Shown here piece by piece: positions 1 to 9,783 of a stretch of 64,000 nucleotides of DNA; positions within the stretch are counted from its first letter, which is position 1, and every line of letters begins with the position of its first letter. The DNA comes from Billgrantia saliphila. GTDB taxonomy: Bacteria > Pseudomonadota > Gammaproteobacteria > Pseudomonadales > Halomonadaceae. The position numbers and the translations under genes were made by a program. The stretch covers positions 186,001 through 250,000 of the forward strand of contig NZ_PJRN01000002.1 in assembly GCF_002930105.1 (NCBI RefSeq), written 5' to 3'. The notes under the pieces are model-generated. The model saw only the letters and a list, made by a program, of their open reading frames with translations. It ran no database searches and was not told the origin of the DNA.

Positions 1-1379
1 CCTACGACCGCATGCACGAGTTCACCCGCCTGCTCGCCGCCTACCCCGAGATCGTCGAGCGCCTGGACGGTTTCGAATCGCTGTTTTCACAGTGGTCGAC
101 ACAATCAAGCGAGGTACTCGCGCTTCACGCCGACGGCAACACAGTTACCGCCCGAGAGCGGCTCGAGGGAACGTCGCTTGCCGCCTTCGACCAGTTGAGA
201 GATGTCTACAACCAGGCAGGCGAACTGGCCGACGCAAAGGTCGTCGAACTCGAAGCCCTGACGCTGGCACGCGTCAGGACACAGCAGTTCGGCGTGCTCG
301 GCTTCTCGTTTCTGGTCTTTCTCGCCGCTGTCGCGATTGCCCTGGTCGGCCCCATGTTGATGTCGCGAGCCATTCGCCAGATCACGAGCCGCATAAAGGA
401 GATCACGGAGGGTGACGGCGACCTGACGGCACGCATCGAAAGTCGGCGCAAGGATGAACTGGGCGAGCTGGCCGAGCAGTTCAACGCCTTCGTACTGCGC
501 ATCGACAAGACCCTGCAGACCGTGCGCAGCAGTACCCATAGCGTGCACCACGCTTCAAACGAGATCGCCAGGAGCAGTCAGGATCTGGCCTCGCGAACCG
601 AACAGACCGCCGCCAACCTGCAGGAGACCTCGGCCTCGATGGAGGAAATCACGGCCACGGTGGGCAACACCTCCGACGCCACGCAGCAGGCCAATCAGTT
701 GGTACAGGAAACGGTGGGCGTCGCTCGCCGCGGCCAGGAGGCCATGGCCCAGGTCGAATCCACCATGGACGACATCAGCCGCTCCGCGACGCAGATCAAC
801 GAGTTCATCGGCCTGATCGACGGCATTACATTTCAGACCAACATTCTCGCACTCAATGCCTCGGTGGAGGCCGCACGCGCCGGTGAACACGGGCGCGGAT
901 TCGCTGTGGTGGCTCAAGAGGTTCGCACCCTGGCCAGCCGTTCGAGCGATGCGTCTCGCGGAATCCGCGAGCTGATCGATACCTCCGTCTCCCGCACCCA
1001 GTCGGGGGCCAGCCTGGTCAAGAGCACGGGCAAGACCATGCAGGAGATCGTCGCCAGCATCGAGCGCATCACCGGCGTCATCAGCGAAATCAGCGCCGGT
1101 GCCAAGGAGCAGAGTCAAGGTATCGCCCAGGTCAACACCGCGGTCTCCGAACTCGACAACATGACGCAGCACAATGCGTCGCTCGTCGAGCAGACCAGTG
1201 CCGCGGCGGCGGAGATGCGTGAACAGGTCGCACGACTGAACGACCTCATCGCCAGCTTCCGCCTGAGCGATTCCACCGACACGGAGCAGACCTTGCTGCC
1301 CGCCCCGGTCGCTCCGAGCCACCGACACAGCGACTCTCGCCGACGTCAGGAAGCGCTGCCGACCGCAGCGTCGTTCTAA
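1..1379 (+). CDS. Methyl-accepting chemotaxis protein, 5' end outside window
   Basis: Inner-membrane chemoreceptor that signals to CheA/CheW. The frame is open to the left edge, so the N-terminus (first membrane segment and part of the sensor) is missing. From the first visible Met at 12 the product has 455 residues: the end of a helical periplasmic domain, a membrane helix at about 93-115, a HAMP domain at about 115-168 and a long cytoplasmic coiled-coil signalling domain. The hairpin tip carries the classic ITFQTNILALNASVEAARAG segment. There is no C-terminal NWETF-type pentapeptide for CheR tethering. The ligand cannot be inferred from this fragment. Confidence 0.93.
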   Translation, partial: YDRMHEFTRLLAAYPEIVERLDGFESLFSQWSTQSSEVLALHADGNTVTARERLEGTSLAAFDQLRDVYNQAGELADAKVVELEALTLARVRTQQFGVLGFSFLVFLAAVAIALVGPMLMSRAIRQITSRIKEITEGDGDLTARIESRRKDELGELAEQFNAFVLRIDKTLQTVRSSTHSVHHASNEIARSSQDLASRTEQTAANLQETSASMEEITATVGNTSDATQQANQLVQETVGVARRGQEAMAQVESTMDDISRSATQINEFIGLIDGITFQTNILALNASVEAARAGEHGRGFAVVAQEVRTLASRSSDASRGIRELIDTSVSRTQSGASLVKSTGKTMQEIVASIERITGVISEISAGAKEQSQGIAQVNTAVSELDNMTQHNASLVEQTSAAAAEMREQVARLNDLIASFRLSDSTDTEQTLLPAPVAPSHRHSDSRRRQEALPTAASF

Positions 1380-1400
1380 CCGTGGTATCGACGGCCTTGG

Positions 1401-1898
1401 CTAGGCTGGCACGAAATGCAGCGCAAGGCCGTTGTTGCACCAGCGCAGCCCCGTGGGCTCGGGACCGTCGGCGAAGACATGACCCTGATGGCCGCCGCAG
1501 CGGGCGCAATGATACTCGCGCCGCGGCCATACCAGGCTGAAGTCGAGCTGGCTCAGCAGATGTCCCTCGATGTGTTCGTAGAAGCTCGGCCACCCGGTGC
1601 CGGAGTCGTACTTCATGGCACTCTCGAACAGCGGCAGGTCGCAGCCGGCGCAGCGGTATTCGCCCTCGCGGGTTTCCTTGTCCAGCGGGCTGGACCAGGG
1701 TTCCTCGGTACCGTGATCGCGCAAGATCTCGAACTGCTCGGGCGTGAGCCGCTCCCGCCACTCGTCGCGCGACAACTCGAGGCGCTCGAGGCCGGGCGCC
1801 GCCTCCAGCGACAGGCGCGGAAATCCCCAGCCGACGCCGGGCAACAGACTGGCCGCGCCGGCGGTACCCAGCAGGCCGAGAAAAAGACGGCGTTTCAT
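1401..1898 (-). CDS. msrB: Exported peptide-methionine (R)-S-oxide reductase MsrB
   Basis: Reduces methionine-R-sulfoxide in proteins. The 165-residue product begins MKRRLFLGLLG and runs into a hydrophobic Ala/Leu/Gly stretch, a twin-arginine-like signal, so it is probably periplasmic. Zinc cysteines are C83/C86 and C131/C134; the catalytic cysteine is C154 in RWCNNG. The ATG at 1898 is preferred over an in-frame TTG at 1910 because GGGGGAG lies 5 nt before it. It converges on the chemoreceptor gene. A secreted stand-alone MsrB is less common than the cytosolic form; family assignment is firm, export is inferred. Confidence 0.92.
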   Translation of the reverse strand: MKRRLFLGLLGTAGAASLLPGVGWGFPRLSLEAAPGLERLELSRDEWRERLTPEQFEILRDHGTEEPWSSPLDKETREGEYRCAGCDLPLFESAMKYDSGTGWPSFYEHIEGHLLSQLDFSLVWPRREYHCARCGGHQGHVFADGPEPTGLRWCNNGLALHFVPA

Positions 1899-2055
1899 GC
1901 TCTCCCCCAAGCGCTGCAGCGCAGCGCCACAGTGCCCATAGCTGAATGTATGGCTGTTTCCGTTCAGACTCGCTGGGTGGCGGTAGGTTCAGGTATTGGC
2001 CCAGCAACGTTTCTCGACTAGAGTCGAGTCCCCTGCCCACGCATCAGGATAGCTC

Positions 2056-2448
2056 GTGCATCGCTTCATGATTCGCCGGCATCGCCTACTGGCTTGCCTA
2101 GGTCTGCTCGCTCTGGGCCTGGCCATCGGCGGACCGTTGCTGAGCCAGTCCCAGCGCCTGCTCGAGGCCGAGCACGCAGCGCATGGTGCGCCCCGTCACG
2201 ATGAACAGCCTACCTCTCATCACGAGGCTTACTCTTCCGGAGAACCGAGCAAGCACCACGCAACGCTTGAAGCCTGCGACTACTGCACTCTCTTTCTGCA
2301 TATGCCGGGAATGCTGCTGGGCAAGACCGTCGCGCCCGACCTGCGCCATGCCTCGCCCAGCCCACCTGTCGTACCAAAATGGCGTCTCGGCCCTGGCGAG
2401 CGGTATCCGCGCTATCGCGGACGTGCCCCACCCCCGCGCTCCGTCTGA
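2056..2448 (+). CDS. DUF2946-family membrane-anchored protein
   Basis: Small protein (130 aa) with an N-terminal hydrophobic segment (about residues 11-30), a His-rich middle, a CDYC motif (C74, C77) and the C-terminal RAPP-type ending typical of DUF2946. Start is GTG 2056 with AGGA 6 nt upstream; ATG 2068 is an alternative. Members often sit beside PepSY or TonB-receptor genes, and here a PepSY membrane protein begins 68 nt after its stop. The His/Cys content suggests metal handling at the cell envelope, but function is not established. Confidence 0.7.
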   Translation: MHRFMIRRHRLLACLGLLALGLAIGGPLLSQSQRLLEAEHAAHGAPRHDEQPTSHHEAYSSGEPSKHHATLEACDYCTLFLHMPGMLLGKTVAPDLRHASPSPPVVPKWRLGPGERYPRYRGRAPPPRSV

Positions 2449-2516
2449 CCCACCCCGTTCGCCCAGGCTTCCTGGCAGGCCTGGCGGCCGTTCGTTCTCG
2501 GTTCAGGAGCACATTC

Positions 2517-3908
2517 GTGACATCTCGATACCCGGCGACGCCTACCCGTCGCACCGGCAGGCTGTTGCTTGCCTTGTTAGCCCGCCTTCATGGCTATATC
2601 GGTCTCTTCGTCGCTCCTTTCATACTGGTGACGGCTCTCTCCGGCATCGCCTATGCCCTCTCTCCCTCGCTTGAAGCCTGGCTCTATCGCGATGCACTGA
2701 ATAGCGTGCAAAGCGGAACACCGAGGCCCCTTGCCGAGCAGGTCGAAGCAGCACAGCGCCGCCTGGGCGAGGCTACCCTGCCGGCCGCCGTTCGACCGGC
2801 ACCACGCCCCGGCTCTACCACCCGGATAATGTTCGCCGACCCCGGCCTCGGCCCATCCGAGCATCGCGCCGTCTTCATCGACCCCATCTCCCTCGAGATC
2901 AAGGGCGACATGACCGTCTACGGCACCAGCGGCGTGTTGCCCTTGCGCACCATCATCGACCAATTCCATCGCGGGCTGCTGCTGGGCGATGCAGGTCGGC
3001 TCTACAGCGAGCTCGCCGCCTCCTGGCTATGGGTCGCCGCCTTGGGCGGGCTTACGCTGTGGCTGCAGCGGCGTCGCGCGCTGCGCACACAGGTAGGACG
3101 GCATGCCCTGCGTCGCCGCCATGCCACCCTGGGCGCACTCGCCGCCCTGGGCCTCGTGCTTTTTTCCGCTACCGGACTCACCTGGTCGAAGTGGGCAGGG
3201 GGGAATATCGCCGAATTGCGGCATGCCTGGGGCTGGGGCACACCGAGTGTGTCGACGCAGCTGCCCGAGCAGAGCGTCAGCAACGCGCAGGCTCACGATG
3301 AACACAGCGAACACGGACACGCGCATGCGCCGGGCGCGGGTCCATGGAGTCTGGCGGATTTCGATCGCGCCCTAGGCGTTGCCCGTGCGGCCGGCATCGA
3401 TGCCAGGCTGGTGCAGATCGAACCGCCCGCTGGCGCGGACAGAGCCTGGCGCGTAGCCGAAATCGACCGCAGCTGGCCCACCCAGGTGGATCAGGTCGCC
3501 CTGCATCCGCATACTCTGGCAATCACCGATCGCGCCGATTTCACTACATTCCCGCTGGCCGCCAAGCTCACCCGCTGGGGTATCGATCTGCACATGGGCA
3601 CGCTGTTCGGCCTGCCCAATCAACTTGCCTTGGCGGCAGTCGCCATCTGCCTGGTGGTGCTGGTGTGCTGGGGATACGCGATGTGGTGGCGCCGTGTGCG
3701 GGCGGCCCAAGGGAGACGCCAGGAGACGTTGAGCGAGATAGTCATGGCGCTGCCATGGCCAACGCGGTGCTGCCTGCTGGGTATCGCCATGGCGCTGGGG
3801 CTGGCACTGCCGGTATTGGGCGCGAGCCTTCTGCTGTTCGCCGTCATCGATCTGTTGCGCTGGCAAGTGACGCGACGACGCAAAGCGGCACGCGTACCGG
3901 GCCATTAA
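2517..3908 (+). CDS. PepSY-associated TM helix protein (COG3182 type)
   Basis: Inner-membrane protein of the PepSY_TM family, often linked to iron/siderophore or other metal uptake. From GTG 2517 (AGGAG at 2505-2509, 7 nt spacing) the product is 463 aa. An upstream ATG at 2379 would overlap DUF2946 and adds low-complexity sequence, so I reject it. Membrane helices are visible at about 20-45, 155-180, 195-220 and 365-390, with two more near the C-terminus. A His-rich loop (HDEHSEHGHAHA) lies around 258-270. Probably co-expressed with the DUF2946 gene; the His loop and the partner's CxxC hint at metal binding. Confidence 0.85.
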   Translation: MTSRYPATPTRRTGRLLLALLARLHGYIGLFVAPFILVTALSGIAYALSPSLEAWLYRDALNSVQSGTPRPLAEQVEAAQRRLGEATLPAAVRPAPRPGSTTRIMFADPGLGPSEHRAVFIDPISLEIKGDMTVYGTSGVLPLRTIIDQFHRGLLLGDAGRLYSELAASWLWVAALGGLTLWLQRRRALRTQVGRHALRRRHATLGALAALGLVLFSATGLTWSKWAGGNIAELRHAWGWGTPSVSTQLPEQSVSNAQAHDEHSEHGHAHAPGAGPWSLADFDRALGVARAAGIDARLVQIEPPAGADRAWRVAEIDRSWPTQVDQVALHPHTLAITDRADFTTFPLAAKLTRWGIDLHMGTLFGLPNQLALAAVAICLVVLVCWGYAMWWRRVRAAQGRRQETLSEIVMALPWPTRCCLLGIAMALGLALPVLGASLLLFAVIDLLRWQVTRRRKAARVPGH

Positions 3909-3910
3909 CA

Positions 3911-3944
3911 CAGCGGGGGAGGAGCTTACGCCCCTCCCCCGCTG
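3911..3944. terminator. Bidirectional terminator hairpin between PepSY gene and pckA
   Basis: Perfect 12-bp inverted repeat (CAGCGGGGGAGG / CCTCCCCCGCTG) with a 10-nt loop, between two convergent genes. Neither side has a long T-run, so termination strength is uncertain. Confidence 0.6.
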
Positions 3945-3963
3945 TTGCCGCGTTCGGCTCGCT

Positions 3964-5520
<1,557 letters not shown>

Positions 5521-5657
5521 GTCGTTTCCTGGGCCTTGCGGCCGGTTCTCTCTCGTGTGCCAGGCGTCCGTAACGCGAAGGCGTCGTTGAGGTTTCCGAT
5601 CGTCCGTGCGGATACTTTGCCGTCTTGTCATGTGGCGATCGGCCTTAAGGCGGCGCC

Positions 5658-5686
5658 ATTATGGCAAAAAGGGAGCCGTCAGGAAA
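5658..5686 (-). promoter_or_regulatory. Candidate pckA promoter
   Basis: Reading the minus strand: -35 TTTCCT (5681-5686), 17-bp spacer, -10 CATAAT (5658-5663), giving a leader of about 130 nt. The -35 match is weak. It is in the 317-bp gap between hslO and pckA (5521-5837), in which I see no gene; the only other feature there is the HexR-like box. Confidence 0.4.
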
Positions 5687-5708
5687 CGGTAACGTTGGCC
5701 GAAGTTCT

Positions 5709-5723
5709 TGTAGTTTTACTACT
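5709..5723. promoter_or_regulatory. HexR-like operator upstream of pckA
   Basis: TGTAGTTTTACTACT matches the gammaproteobacterial HexR consensus TGTARTWWWAYTACA at 14 of 15 positions. Its centre is about 65 nt upstream of the predicted pckA start site, a position suited to activation. The 13-bp core differs by one base from the core of the box upstream of edd (52413-52427). hexR itself is not in this window. Confidence 0.6.
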
Positions 5724-5837
5724 ACATCGGGCCATATCGCAGCAGTTTGACTACCGTCATGCTTGTGCGTCGCAGCAAAGTCAGGCGAACGAACGAGACG
5801 ACTCCTCGAATTCTCGCTCGTTCCAGCCAGCACCGGC

Positions 5838-6713
5838 CTAATGCAGGGTCGGCGGCGGACCATCCTGCGCGCTGATCAACGCCTCGACCTCGCTCTCCCC
5901 GAAGCGGTAATGGGTATGGCAAAAATGGCACTGGGTCTCGATCTCGCCTCTTTCGACGATGATCTCGCGCAGTTCCTGAGCACCGAGAGTCAGCAACGCC
6001 TCTCCAATTCGCTCGCGCGAGCAGGTGCAGCCGAAATGCAGCGGCTTGGGATCGAATACACGCACCGTCTCTTCGTGGTAGAGGCGATGCAGGAATTCGC
6101 GCTGCTCGAGCCCCAGCAGTTCGTCGGTGGTCAGGGTGTGCGCCAGTTGAACGGTCCGTTCCCAGGCGTCCTCATCCTGGTTGTGCGACTCGTCCGGCAG
6201 ACGCTGGAGCAGCAGGCCGCCGGCGCGCTGCCCGTCGGCACGCAACCATAAATGCGTTGGTAGCTGCTCGGATTGGGCGAAATAAGCCTCGAGGCAACCG
6301 CCCAAGCTATCATGATCGAGCGCCACGATGCCCTGATAACGGTTGCCCTCGCGCGGGTCGAGGGTAATCATGATATGGCCGTCGCCGACCAGTTCGCGAA
6401 AGCTGGCCTCGCCTTCGGGCAGGGAGGCGTCTTCATCCACCCGGGCAATGGCACGCAACTCACCACCAGGGTTGGACTCGGCCATCAGCAGCGACAGCTC
6501 GCCCTGGCCGCGCACTTCGATGCTGAGGACGCCGTCGAGCTTGACAGTGTCGGTGAGCAGCGCCACGGCGGCCAGCAGCTCGCCCAGCAGGCGATTTATC
6601 GCCGGCGGGTAGCCGTGGCGGTCGAGCACCTCGGCATAGGCGCGCTCGAGAGTGACGATTTCGCCACGCACGTTGGTGCGCTCGAACAGGAAACGCTGGA
6701 TCTGATCGGTCAT
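5838..6713 (-). CDS. hslO: Redox-regulated molecular chaperone Hsp33
   Basis: Cytosolic holdase chaperone activated by oxidation and unfolding. 291 aa, normal family length. The C-terminal redox switch has the expected four zinc cysteines, C229-x-C231 and C262-x2-C265. Start ATG 6713 gives the typical [19 protein letters not shown]-terminus; the ORF remains open to 6764 but that extension is unlike the family. It follows hslR (65-bp gap) on the same strand, as in E. coli. Confidence 0.97.
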   Translation of the reverse strand: MTDQIQRFLFERTNVRGEIVTLERAYAEVLDRHGYPPAINRLLGELLAAVALLTDTVKLDGVLSIEVRGQGELSLLMAESNPGGELRAIARVDEDASLPEGEASFRELVGDGHIMITLDPREGNRYQGIVALDHDSLGGCLEAYFAQSEQLPTHLWLRADGQRAGGLLLQRLPDESHNQDEDAWERTVQLAHTLTTDELLGLEQREFLHRLYHEETVRVFDPKPLHFGCTCSRERIGEALLTLGAQELREIIVERGEIETQCHFCHTHYRFGESEVEALISAQDGPPPTLH

Positions 6714-6778
6714 GGGAATCCCAGGTGAAGTCGTTCGCAATGGTCGGCAGGCGCTCTGATGCATTTACCTACAGACAC

Positions 6779-7165
6779 TCATTCGTCCTGCTGGCGCTGG
6801 AAGCGCTGGATCTCGCGGCGCTGCTTCTTGTCGGGACGCTTGAGAGGATGCTGCATGGCCTGGTTCGTCAGGCGCCGACCTTCCGCCTCGCGCGTCCGGC
6901 GCTCGGCACTCTCGGGCGTCTCGCGATAGAGTTCACGCGCCTCGGGGGCGCCTCGGCGCTGATCGGAGAGCGCCACGACTTCCACTTCCCAAACGTCCCA
7001 GCCCTGCGGCACGCGGATCAGGGCGCCCACTTCGACGCTCTTGCTGGTCTTGGCGCGGGCCCCGTTATAGTGCACCTTGCCACCTTCGATGGCCTTCTTG
7101 GCCAGGGCGCGGGTCTTGAAGAACCGCGCGGCCCATAGCCACTTGTCGAGTCGTACGCTATCCAC
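6779..7165 (-). CDS. hslR: Heat shock protein 15 (ribosome-associated S4-domain protein)
   Basis: Binds stalled 50S subunits carrying nascent peptidyl-tRNA. 128 aa; an N-terminal S4 RNA-binding domain (RLDKWLWAARFFKTRALAKKAI) is followed by a basic charged tail rich in Arg, Lys and Gln. Starts with GTG at 7165 with GGGGAGG just upstream. It lies 15 bp after yrfG and before hslO, the conserved heat-shock order. Confidence 0.95.
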   Translation of the reverse strand: MDSVRLDKWLWAARFFKTRALAKKAIEGGKVHYNGARAKTSKSVEVGALIRVPQGWDVWEVEVVALSDQRRGAPEARELYRETPESAERRTREAEGRRLTNQAMQHPLKRPDKKQRREIQRFQRQQDE

Positions 7166-7180
7166 TCCACCTCCCCTGCG

Positions 7181-7876
7181 TCATAGCCCTTGGGCAGCAC
7201 TGTCGCCACGCAGCTCCGGCGGCAGCTCCTGCGGCAATATCGTCGCGAAGCGATCCAGGGCGACGAACTCCTCCAGCTCCTTCTCCGGCCGGGTGCTGTC
7301 GGGTTGCTTGATGCCGAGTAAATGCCGGATGCCGAACTCGCGCGCGCTCTCGAGCACCTCGGGATTGTCATCGATGAACAAGGTACGCGCCGGGTCGAAC
7401 GGTTCGACCTGCTGCAGGGCGAACCAGAACGCCTGTGCCTCCTTCGGCACGCCGAGGTCGGCCGACGAGACGATGGCATCCAGATAGCTCTCGAGACCCG
7501 TCAGGGGCAGCTTGAGTTCCAGGCTCTCACGGTCGGCGTTGGTGGCGAGCACCACGCGCGGGTGCGCCTGTTTCAGCCATTTGAGGAAATCCAGCGCGTC
7601 GCTGCGCAGGCCGATCAGATGCTGCACCTCGCGTTTGAGGGCGACGATATCCACGCCCAGCTCGCGACTCCAGTAGGCCAGGCTGTACCAGTTGAGCGTG
7701 CCTCTTTCGCGCAGGATGCGTGCTCGCACGGTTTCCTGTGTGGCCTCGTCGAGACGGTGCAGCTCAACGTAGCGTCGCGGCAGATGTTCCAGCCAGAAAT
7801 GGCTATCGAAGTGAAGGTCGAGAAGCGTACCGTCCATGTCCAGCAGAACGGTATCGATGCCGCGCCAATCGATCAT
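7181..7876 (-). CDS. yrfG: HAD-family GMP/IMP nucleotidase YrfG-like
   Basis: Haloacid-dehalogenase phosphatase; E. coli YrfG dephosphorylates purine nucleotides. 231 aa with motif I DMDGT (nucleophile D13, acid/base D15), motif II TNAD and motif III/IV FIDDNPEV. Location directly upstream of hslR and divergent from nudE matches the E. coli locus, where igaA also lies between; igaA is absent here. Substrate is inferred from synteny and similarity. Confidence 0.88.
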   Translation of the reverse strand: MIDWRGIDTVLLDMDGTLLDLHFDSHFWLEHLPRRYVELHRLDEATQETVRARILRERGTLNWYSLAYWSRELGVDIVALKREVQHLIGLRSDALDFLKWLKQAHPRVVLATNADRESLELKLPLTGLESYLDAIVSSADLGVPKEAQAFWFALQQVEPFDPARTLFIDDNPEVLESAREFGIRHLLGIKQPDSTRPEKELEEFVALDRFATILPQELPPELRGDSAAQGL

Positions 7877-7989
7877 GGCGACTCCCGGTGCGTCTTGGCG
7901 ATGGAAGGCGTGGTATTGTACTCAAAGCATTCCCCCGGCGCATTCCCGCGATCGCTAGCCGGGGCTCGCACGCCCGCCACGGAGTTTTC

Positions 7990-8577
7990 ATGACCGACAC
8001 ACCCCGACTGCAGAAACCCCAGGTGCTGTCACGCCAGTCGGTGGCAAAAAGCCGCCTGTTCCACGTCGAAGCGCTGGAGCTGCGCTTCGCCAATGGCGCC
8101 GAGCGCACCTTCGAGCGACTGACCGGCAGCGATCAGGGGGCGGTGATGATCGTCGCCATGCCCGATCCCGAACATGTCCTGCTGATCCGAGAATATGCCG
8201 CCGGATTCGAGGATTACGTGCTGACGCTGCCCAAGGGGCTGGTCGACCCGGGCGAGGACATCGTCACTGCCGCCAATCGCGAATTGATGGAAGAGTGCGG
8301 CTTCGGCGCGCATCACATAGAGCCGCTGGTGGAGCTGTCGCTGGCTCCCAACTACATGCGCCACCGCATGCAGGTGTTGCTGGCCACCGACCTCTACCCC
8401 AAACGACTGCCCGGCGACGAGCCGGAGCCGCTAGTGGTGGAAACCCACGCCCTCGAGGAGTTGCCGGCGCTATTGATGCGCGACGACTTCCACGAGGCCC
8501 GGGCCATCGCCGCGCTGTTCATCGCCCGCGATACCCTGCGTCTGCGTCGGCACGAGGCTTCTCCGCTGAGCTGGTGA
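7990..8577 (+). CDS. nudE: ADP-sugar/NADH-type Nudix hydrolase NudE
   Basis: Hydrolyses ADP-linked dinucleotides such as ADP-ribose, Ap3A and NADH. 195 aa. The Nudix box is intact at 83-105: GLVDPGE, seven residues, then RELMEECGF. Start ATG 7990 has GGAG 5 nt upstream (7981-7984); the longer open frame to 7720 overlaps yrfG and is rejected. Transcribed divergently from yrfG-hslR-hslO, the same arrangement as in E. coli. Confidence 0.94.
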   Translation: MTDTPRLQKPQVLSRQSVAKSRLFHVEALELRFANGAERTFERLTGSDQGAVMIVAMPDPEHVLLIREYAAGFEDYVLTLPKGLVDPGEDIVTAANRELMEECGFGAHHIEPLVELSLAPNYMRHRMQVLLATDLYPKRLPGDEPEPLVVETHALEELPALLMRDDFHEARAIAALFIARDTLRLRRHEASPLSW

Positions 8578-8604
8578 GCTGCAGCGACGTGCCAAGGTTC
8601 GCGC

Positions 8605-9702
8605 TCAGGCGCCGCGGCGATGCAACAGCTTGCGCATGCTGCCATTGCCCTCCTTGAGGCGGATCCAGCGATCCTGGCGGTAGCTGTCCAGCCCCGCCTC
8701 CAGCAGCACCATCACCTCGGTGGCCTCTTCGACCGTCACCGGCGGCGGCGAGCCTTTCGTCAAGGTTTCGACAAGACCGGCATAGTACGCCAGGTAATCC
8801 CCCGGCAGCCCCGGATGCTCGCGGGAGGTCAACGAAATGGCATCGTCGTCGCCCTCGTCGATCGAGAGCTTCCCAGGTCGCGGATCGATGCCCCAGTCGC
8901 GAGTCGGCGTGCGCCCCTCGCGCAGCCAGTTCTCCTGCGGATCACGCCCATACTTGACGAAGCTGCCGCGCGTCCCGTGCAGCGCCAGCTGCGGCGTGGG
9001 CTCGGCCACCAGCGAGCTGGCGCGCAGGGTGACGCGAATGTCCTCGTAGTCCAGCAAGGCGTGAAAGTCATCGTCCACCTGGGCGTCGTCGCGCGCCGCC
9101 ATTAGGTCGAGTAGGATCGCACGCGGCATGCCGAACAGTTCGCGCGCCTGATCGAGCAGATGCGCCCCGAGGTCGTACCAGATGCCGCTGCCGGGCTTCT
9201 GCTGCTCCCGCCAACGATCGGCCACCTTGGGGCGGAAGCGATCGAAGCGCAGCTCGAGCGCCACCGGCCGGCCCACGGTACCCGCCTTGATCAGCGCCTG
9301 CAGGGTACGGAAATCGCTGTCCCAGCGACGATTGTGGAAAACGCTGAGCATGCGCTCGGCCTTGTCGGCCTCGGTCTTGAGCAGCTTGGCTTCGGACAGC
9401 GTTACCGTGAACGGCTTGTCGATCACCACGTGCTTGCCGGCAACCAGCGCCGCCTTTCCCAGCGGGAAATGGGTCTCGTTGGGACTGGCGATCACCACCA
9501 GGTCGATGTCGGGACGGCTCAAAAGCGCCGCCGCCTTGGGCAGTACTTCCACGTCAGGCAACGCCTCGCGTACCTTGTCGGCAGAGCCGCTGACCACGGC
9601 CAGCAGCTCGAGCCCGGGGGTTGCCTGAATCAGGGGGGCGTGGAAGACGCGGCCAGCGATACCGAAACCGATCAGGCCGACGCCGAAGGTCTGCTTGTGC
9701 AT
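8605..9702 (-). CDS. Gfo/Idh/MocA-family NAD(P)-dependent oxidoreductase
   Basis: 365 aa. The N-terminal Rossmann domain begins VGLIGFGIAGRVFHAPLI; the active-site Lys motif is HVVIDKPFTVTLSEAK (EKP-type, here DKP), followed by the alpha/beta C-terminal domain with WYDLGAHLLDQ. This is the YdgJ/YdgJ-like subgroup, in which substrates are sugars or inositols. It follows ilvD on the same strand with an 81-bp gap that holds a terminator-like hairpin, so it is probably transcribed separately. Substrate unknown. Confidence 0.85.
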   Translation of the reverse strand: MHKQTFGVGLIGFGIAGRVFHAPLIQATPGLELLAVVSGSADKVREALPDVEVLPKAAALLSRPDIDLVVIASPNETHFPLGKAALVAGKHVVIDKPFTVTLSEAKLLKTEADKAERMLSVFHNRRWDSDFRTLQALIKAGTVGRPVALELRFDRFRPKVADRWREQQKPGSGIWYDLGAHLLDQARELFGMPRAILLDLMAARDDAQVDDDFHALLDYEDIRVTLRASSLVAEPTPQLALHGTRGSFVKYGRDPQENWLREGRTPTRDWGIDPRPGKLSIDEGDDDAISLTSREHPGLPGDYLAYYAGLVETLTKGSPPPVTVEEATEVMVLLEAGLDSYRQDRWIRLKEGNGSMRKLLHRRGA

Positions 9703-9743
9703 ACGTCGTTTCGCCTTGCTGCTTGGAATGGAAAGTGCGCACG

Positions 9744-9771
9744 ACGCACCGGGCCAGGCCGCCCGATGCGT
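9744..9771 (-). terminator. Terminator-like hairpin after ilvD
   Basis: 11-bp inverted repeat with one mismatch (ACGCACCGGGC / GCCCGATGCGT, 6-nt loop), 12 bp after the ilvD stop codon. No strong T-run follows. Confidence 0.45.
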
Positions 9772-9783
9772 AGAACGGGAAGT

